DNA of 64,000 nt from Streptomyces leeuwenhoekii (GTDB lineage: Bacteria > Actinomycetota > Actinomycetes > Streptomycetales > Streptomycetaceae), in assembly GCF_001013905.1 (NCBI RefSeq), contig NZ_LN831790.1:3858001-3922000 (forward strand), written 5' to 3'. The notes beneath the pieces are model-generated. The model saw only the letters and a program-made list of their open reading frames with translations. It ran no database searches and was not told where the DNA came from. Positions 62,066-64,000 of this stretch are shown here, in pieces. The number at the start of each line of letters is the position of its first letter. Positions within the stretch are counted from its first letter, which is position 1. A program made the translations under genes and the position numbers.

Positions 62066-62533
62066 TCACGCCTCGGTCAGCTCCACCTGGATCTCGACCT
62101 CCACCGGCGCGTCCAGCGGCAGCACCGCCACGCCGACCGCGCTGCGGGCGTGGACGCCCTTGTCGCCGAGGACCTCGCCGAGCAGCTCGCTGGCGCCGTT
62201 CAGGACGCTCGGCTGGCCGGTGAAGTCGGAGGCGGACGCCACGAAGCCGACGACCTTCACCACGCGCGCGATGCGGTCGAGGTCACCGGTGACGGACTTC
62301 ACGGCGGCCAGGGCGTTCAGCGCGCAGGTGCGCGCCAGCTCCTTGGCCTCCTCCGGGGTGACCTCCGCGCCCACCTTGCCGGTCACCGGAAGCTTGCCGT
62401 CCACCATGGGCAACTGGCCGGCGGTGTAGACGTACGGGCCGGACCGCACGGCCGGCTGGTACGCGGCGAGCGGCGGCACGACCTGCGGCAGGGACAGGCC
62501 GAGTTCGGCCAGTCTCGCCTCGACCGCGCTCAC
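62066..62533 (-). CDS. RidA/YjgF family protein
   Basis: 155 aa from GTG 62533, trimeric deaminase fold (VVPPLAAYQPAVRSGPYVYT, AELT-like tail). Family members remove reactive enamine intermediates from PLP enzymes. The catalytic arginine region of true RidA (CRVAS-like) is not evident; here IQVELTEA ends the protein, so it may belong to the RidA-like Rid5-7 groups. Overlaps the small DUF4177 gene by 4 nt. Confidence 0.88.
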   Translation of the reverse strand: MSAVEARLAELGLSLPQVVPPLAAYQPAVRSGPYVYTAGQLPMVDGKLPVTGKVGAEVTPEEAKELARTCALNALAAVKSVTGDLDRIARVVKVVGFVASASDFTGQPSVLNGASELLGEVLGDKGVHARSAVGVAVLPLDAPVEVEIQVELTEA

Positions 62534-62691
62534 GCCTGCCTCTCCCGCTTCAGGTAGGCCACGAGCTGCTCGGGGTTGTTCGGCCCGGGCACGACCTGGA
62601 CGAGCTCCCAGCCGTCCTCGCCCCAGGTGTCCAGAATCTGCTTCGTGGCGTGGACGAGCAGAGGCACGGTTGCGTATTCCCACTTGGTCAT
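62530..62691 (-). CDS. DUF4177 protein
   Basis: 53 aa: MTKWEYATVPLLVHATKQIL then DTWGEDGWELVQVVPG, a DUF4177 protein. Short, probably cytoplasmic, function unknown. It precedes RidA with a GTGA overlap. Confidence 0.88.
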   Translation of the reverse strand: MTKWEYATVPLLVHATKQILDTWGEDGWELVQVVPGPNNPEQLVAYLKRERQA

Positions 62692-62785
62692 GCGGCCGAC
62701 TCTAGCCGCTGCCGCCGACGGGCCGGGTGGCCGACCGCGGCCCCCGTTGTCCACAGCCTCCCGTCCGGACCGCGCCCGGACTCGT

Positions 62786-62791
62786 TACGCT
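62786..62791 (+). promoter_or_regulatory. -10 of the ArsA-like operon
   Basis: TACGCT ends 7 nt before the GTG at 62799; leaderless transcription is likely because no ribosome binding site precedes the start. Confidence 0.5.
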
Positions 62792-62798
62792 CGAAGAC

Positions 62799-63776
62799 GT
62801 GAGCAGGCTCCAGGTCGTCAGCGGCAAGGGCGGTACCGGTAAGACCACGGTGGCCGCGGCCCTCGCGCTGGCCCTCGCCGGCGAGGGGAAGCGCACGCTT
62901 CTCGTCGAGGTCGAGGGCCGCCAGGGCATCGCGCAGCTCTTCGAGACCGAAGCGCTGCCCTATGAGGAGCGGAAGATCGCCGTCGCTCCGGGGGGCGGGG
63001 AGGTGTATGCCCTCGCCATAGACCCGGAACTGGCCCTTCTGGAATACCTCCAGATGTTCTACAAACTCGGCGGCGCCGGACGGGCCCTGAAGAAGCTCGG
63101 CGCGATCGACTTCGCCACCACCATCGCGCCGGGTCTGCGGGACGTCCTGCTGACCGGCAAGGCGTGCGAGGCGGTGCGGCGCAAGGAGAAGTCCGGCCGG
63201 TTCACCTACGACTACGTCGTGATGGACGCGCCGCCGACCGGCCGCATCGCCCGCTTCCTCAACGTCAACGACGAGGTGGCCGGGCTGGCGAAGATCGGCC
63301 CGATACACAATCAGGCGCAGGCCGTGATGCGCGTGCTCAAGTCGCGCGAGACGGCGGTGCATCTGGTGACGCTGCTGGAGGAGATGCCGGTCCAGGAGAC
63401 CGCGGACGGCATCGCCGAGCTGCGCGGCGCCCGGCTCCCGGTGGGGCGCATCCTGGTGAACATGGTGCGGCCCGAGGTGCTGGACGCCGCCGACCTGGCA
63501 CGCGTACGGGCCACACCGCGTACGGCGCTGGCGAAGTCGCTGTCGGCGGCCGGGCTCGGCGGGGCGCGGCGCGGCGGGCACGCCGAGCGGCTGGTGGACC
63601 CGCTGCTGGCCCAGGCGGAGGAGTACGCGGAGCGGTACGCGCTGGAGCAGGAACAGCGGGCCGTCCTCGGCGAACTGGGCCTGCCGCTGCACGAACTGCC
63701 GCTGCTCGCCGAGGGCATGGACCTGGCGGGGCTGTACGAACTGGCCACCGAGCTGCGGAAGCAGGGGATCGCATGA
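62799..63776 (+). CDS. ArsA-like anion-transporting ATPase, first of a pair
   Basis: 325 aa. Deviant Walker [21 protein letters not shown] (about 7-26), switch [14 protein letters not shown]' motif DAPPTGR ([16 protein letters not shown]). In actinobacteria two adjacent ArsA/Get3-like genes precede wblA; they are not tied to arsenic resistance and may serve membrane-protein targeting or redox control. Overlaps the second gene (ATGA). Confidence 0.9.
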   Translation: MSRLQVVSGKGGTGKTTVAAALALALAGEGKRTLLVEVEGRQGIAQLFETEALPYEERKIAVAPGGGEVYALAIDPELALLEYLQMFYKLGGAGRALKKLGAIDFATTIAPGLRDVLLTGKACEAVRRKEKSGRFTYDYVVMDAPPTGRIARFLNVNDEVAGLAKIGPIHNQAQAVMRVLKSRETAVHLVTLLEEMPVQETADGIAELRGARLPVGRILVNMVRPEVLDAADLARVRATPRTALAKSLSAAGLGGARRGGHAERLVDPLLAQAEEYAERYALEQEQRAVLGELGLPLHELPLLAEGMDLAGLYELATELRKQGIA

Positions 63777-64000
63777 GTCCGGATCCGGCCACCACACGGG
63801 CCCAGTCCCAGCCCCAGACCCGGGGCGGGAGTCGGTCCCGGGGCGAGGCGCCGGAGGGCGCCCGTCCGCTCTCCCCGGCGCGGGTGCTGGAGCTCGATCC
63901 GCTGCTGGAGGACCCGAAGACCCGGATCGTGGTGTGCTGCGGCTCGGGCGGTGTCGGCAAGACGACCACGGCGGCGGCTCTCGGGCTGCGCGCGGCCGAG
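63773..64000 (+). CDS. ArsA-like ATPase, second of a pair (3' end outside window)
   Basis: Partial, 76 codons visible. N-terminal disordered stretch ([15 protein letters not shown]), then [20 protein letters not shown] with a GKT P-loop preceded by CGSGGVG. The partner of the upstream ATPase. Runs off the edge. Confidence 0.88.
   Translation, partial: MSPDPATTRAQSQPQTRGGSRSRGEAPEGARPLSPARVLELDPLLEDPKTRIVVCCGSGGVGKTTTAAALGLRAAE

Overview
The window reads as chromosomal DNA of a Streptomyces or a close relative. It is very GC-rich, many genes use GTG starts (one TTG), several mRNAs look leaderless, and marker genes of the genus are present: bldG with its anti-sigma partner, a Crp of Streptomyces length, a SARP/AfsR-type regulator, GPP34 and DUF397 proteins, and a lysine/alanine-tailed topoisomerase I. 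From memory, the left part resembles the S. coelicolor SCO342x-343x block and the part from about 15 kb onward resembles SCO3540-SCO3578. If so, a long segment between them is missing here; this was not checked.

Layout. 1-1.2 kb: end of an ATP-binding anti-sigma-type protein facing a DUF397 protein. 1.2-3.6 kb: zinc-starvation ribosome cluster (cysteine-poor S18, CobW-like protein, L31, L33 leftward; L28, S14 rightward) around a Zur-type box. 3.7-9 kb: two lipoproteins, a DUF2786 protein, an HTH-Clp N-domain regulator under two palindromes, and an atypical PolA-like polymerase. 9-15 kb: large SARP regulator, glycosyltransferase, GPP34 protein, tRNA-Thr. 15-31 kb, all leftward: tripeptidyl-peptidase-type lipoprotein, holB, a membrane-thymidylate kinase fusion, topA, a small membrane protein, a methyltransferase, a lipoprotein and a proton-pumping pyrophosphatase. 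31-32 kb: bldG and its anti-sigma gene.

32-41 kb: a DEAD/DEAH helicase converges on a compact Tad secretion/pilus operon (CpaE-like, TadA, TadB, TadC, pilin-like, two TadE-like genes). Upstream of the Tad operon lies a 6C small RNA, then a HAD phosphatase, then a structured intergenic region that may encode a second RNA. 42.7-46 kb: degenerate Fic-like protein, CooC-like ATPase, deacetylase lipoprotein. 46-54 kb: SulP-carbonic anhydrase fusion, acetyl-CoA synthetase, NhaA, a holin-like membrane protein and an alpha/beta hydrolase. 54-64 kb: MarP-like protease, CoA-type Nudix, endonuclease III with a histone-like tail, Crp, a 200-bp palindromic element, MBL hydrolase, second Nudix, epoxide-hydrolase-like protein, RidA and two ArsA-like ATPases, the second cut by the window edge.

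The strongest points for a second look are: the CobW-like protein that has lost its P-loop inside the zinc-starvation ribosome operon; the leaderless HTH-Clp N gene whose -35 and -10 each sit in a palindrome; the 6C RNA with a 15-C loop; the structured region at 42.24-42.58 kb; the perfect 20-bp palindrome on the start codon of the Fic-like gene; and the MITE-like element whose terminal CTAG forms the stop codon of the MBL gene.
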